Positions 63,464 to 64,000 of a DNA stretch of 64,000 bases are shown here, one piece after another. Positions within the stretch are counted from its first letter, which is position 1; every line of letters starts with the position of its first letter. The stretch is from Flexivirga alba (GTDB lineage Bacteria > Actinomycetota > Actinomycetes > Actinomycetales > Dermatophilaceae), in the NCBI RefSeq assembly GCF_042661025.1, contig NZ_JBHSWH010000001.1, forward strand, positions 1,550,001 to 1,614,000, written 5' to 3'. The notes below the pieces were generated by a model, which worked only from the letters and a program-made list of their open reading frames with translations, was not told where the DNA came from and made no database searches. The translations under genes were made by a program, and so were the position numbers.

Positions 63464-64000
63464 TCAGTGGGTGCCGGGTTCGTGTGCGGAGTGACTGGCC
63501 GGCTCCAGCTGGAAGGTCGAGTGCTCGACGTCGAAGTGGCCGTGCAGGCACGCCTGCAACTGATCCAGCAATTGAGGCGCGTGGCCGTCGGCGAAGCACT
63601 CGTCCTCGACCACGACGTGCACCGACAGCGCGGGCAGGTCGGACGTCACGGTCCACACGTGTAAGTCGTGCACGGCGCGAACGTGCTCTGTTTCCAACAG
63701 ATGTGAGCGCAGCGAGTCCAGGTCGACGCCCAGCGGCGCGCCTTCGAGCAGGATGCGACCGCTGTCGCGGAGCAGCCCCCAGGCGGCATACAGCATCAGC
63801 GCGACGACGATCAGCGACGCGATCGGGTCCGCACGCGTCCACCCGGTCAGGAGTATGACGACGCCGGCGATCACGGTGCCGATGAAGCCGTAGAGGTCGG
63901 TGACGATGTGCTGGTAGGCGCCCTCGACGTTGAGGCTCGTGCGGTTGGCTCGGGCGAGCATCCAGGCGGCGGCGATGTTGACGGCCACCCCGACCAGGGC
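63464..64000 (-). CDS. Cation diffusion facilitator (CDF) transporter, 5' end outside the window
   Basis: C-terminal part of a CDF family metal/proton antiporter, probably for Zn, Fe, Co or Cd. It has the TM4-TM6 region (VNIAAAWMLARANRTSLNVEGAYQHIVTDLYGFIGTVIAGVVILL, DPIASLIVVALMLYAAWGLL) and the cytoplasmic ferredoxin-like domain (LLETEHVRAVHDLHVWTVTSDLPALSVHVVVED). The conserved acidic residue of TM5 is visible in HIVTDLYGF. The His-rich tail ends SHSAHEPGTH. The frame is open through base 64000, so the start is lost. Confidence 0.9.
   Translation of the reverse strand, partial: ALVGVAVNIAAAWMLARANRTSLNVEGAYQHIVTDLYGFIGTVIAGVVILLTGWTRADPIASLIVVALMLYAAWGLLRDSGRILLEGAPLGVDLDSLRSHLLETEHVRAVHDLHVWTVTSDLPALSVHVVVEDECFADGHAPQLLDQLQACLHGHFDVEHSTFQLEPASHSAHEPGTH

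Overview
The window is high-GC actinobacterial DNA. HspR with HAIR operators, GlnR-type boxes, a MacS-type histidine kinase, DUF3151, an LprG/P55-like pair and a DhaKLM pathway point to the Micrococcales, perhaps near Dermacoccaceae; that placement is inference. About 62 genes were recognised. There is no rRNA, tRNA, CRISPR array, transposase or prophage.

Layout. 1-5.4 kb: an ECF sigma factor with two YciI proteins, a MerR-controlled ABC exporter, a hypothetical gene and a third YciI gene. 5.6-12.2 kb: a BNR-repeat protein, the dnaK-grpE-dnaJ-hspR operon and a double-GNAT protein. 12.2-18.2 kb: a LysR regulator with a divergent 54-codon gene, a Tat-exported metallophosphoesterase and clpB. 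18.2-28.5 kb: AGE isomerase, hydrolase, LprG/P55-like pair, flavin monooxygenase, exonuclease III, HxlR with its divergent oxidoreductase, SDR and pyrE. 28.7-39.3 kb: a tightly overlapped nitrate assimilation and sirohaem cluster (narK, nitrate reductase, flavoprotein, nirBD, cobA, HemD-winged helix, CbiX). 39.2-49.7 kb: ArsR regulator, MacS-type two-component system, DUF2339 and MFS proteins, DedA, DinB, WYL regulator, TrmH, SRPBCC and a DHFR-like protein. 49.9-55.8 kb: a second YciI/sigma module, fba, DUF3151, a LuxR-type regulator and a tandem TerD protein. 55.8-64 kb: dhaK-dhaL-dhaM/HPr/EI, purA, class I lysS and a partial CDF transporter.

Genes working together. HspR probably represses dnaK and clpB through three HAIR-like operators. 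GlnR-type boxes precede narK and nirB, and the cobA/HemD/CbiX genes would supply NirB's sirohaem. The DhaM fusion carries the whole phosphorelay that DhaKL need.

Three window-wide signals stand out. (1) The octamer GTATGNCG is strongly over-represented on both strands and in all three codon phases, like a highly iterated motif. (2) Eight genes carry nine single-base frameshifts, mostly one G or C missing, with intact sequence on both sides; this looks like uncorrected sequencing error rather than gene decay. (3) Several palindromic or tandem repeat families sit between genes, and some are translated inside genes; one region holds a 188-nt palindrome.
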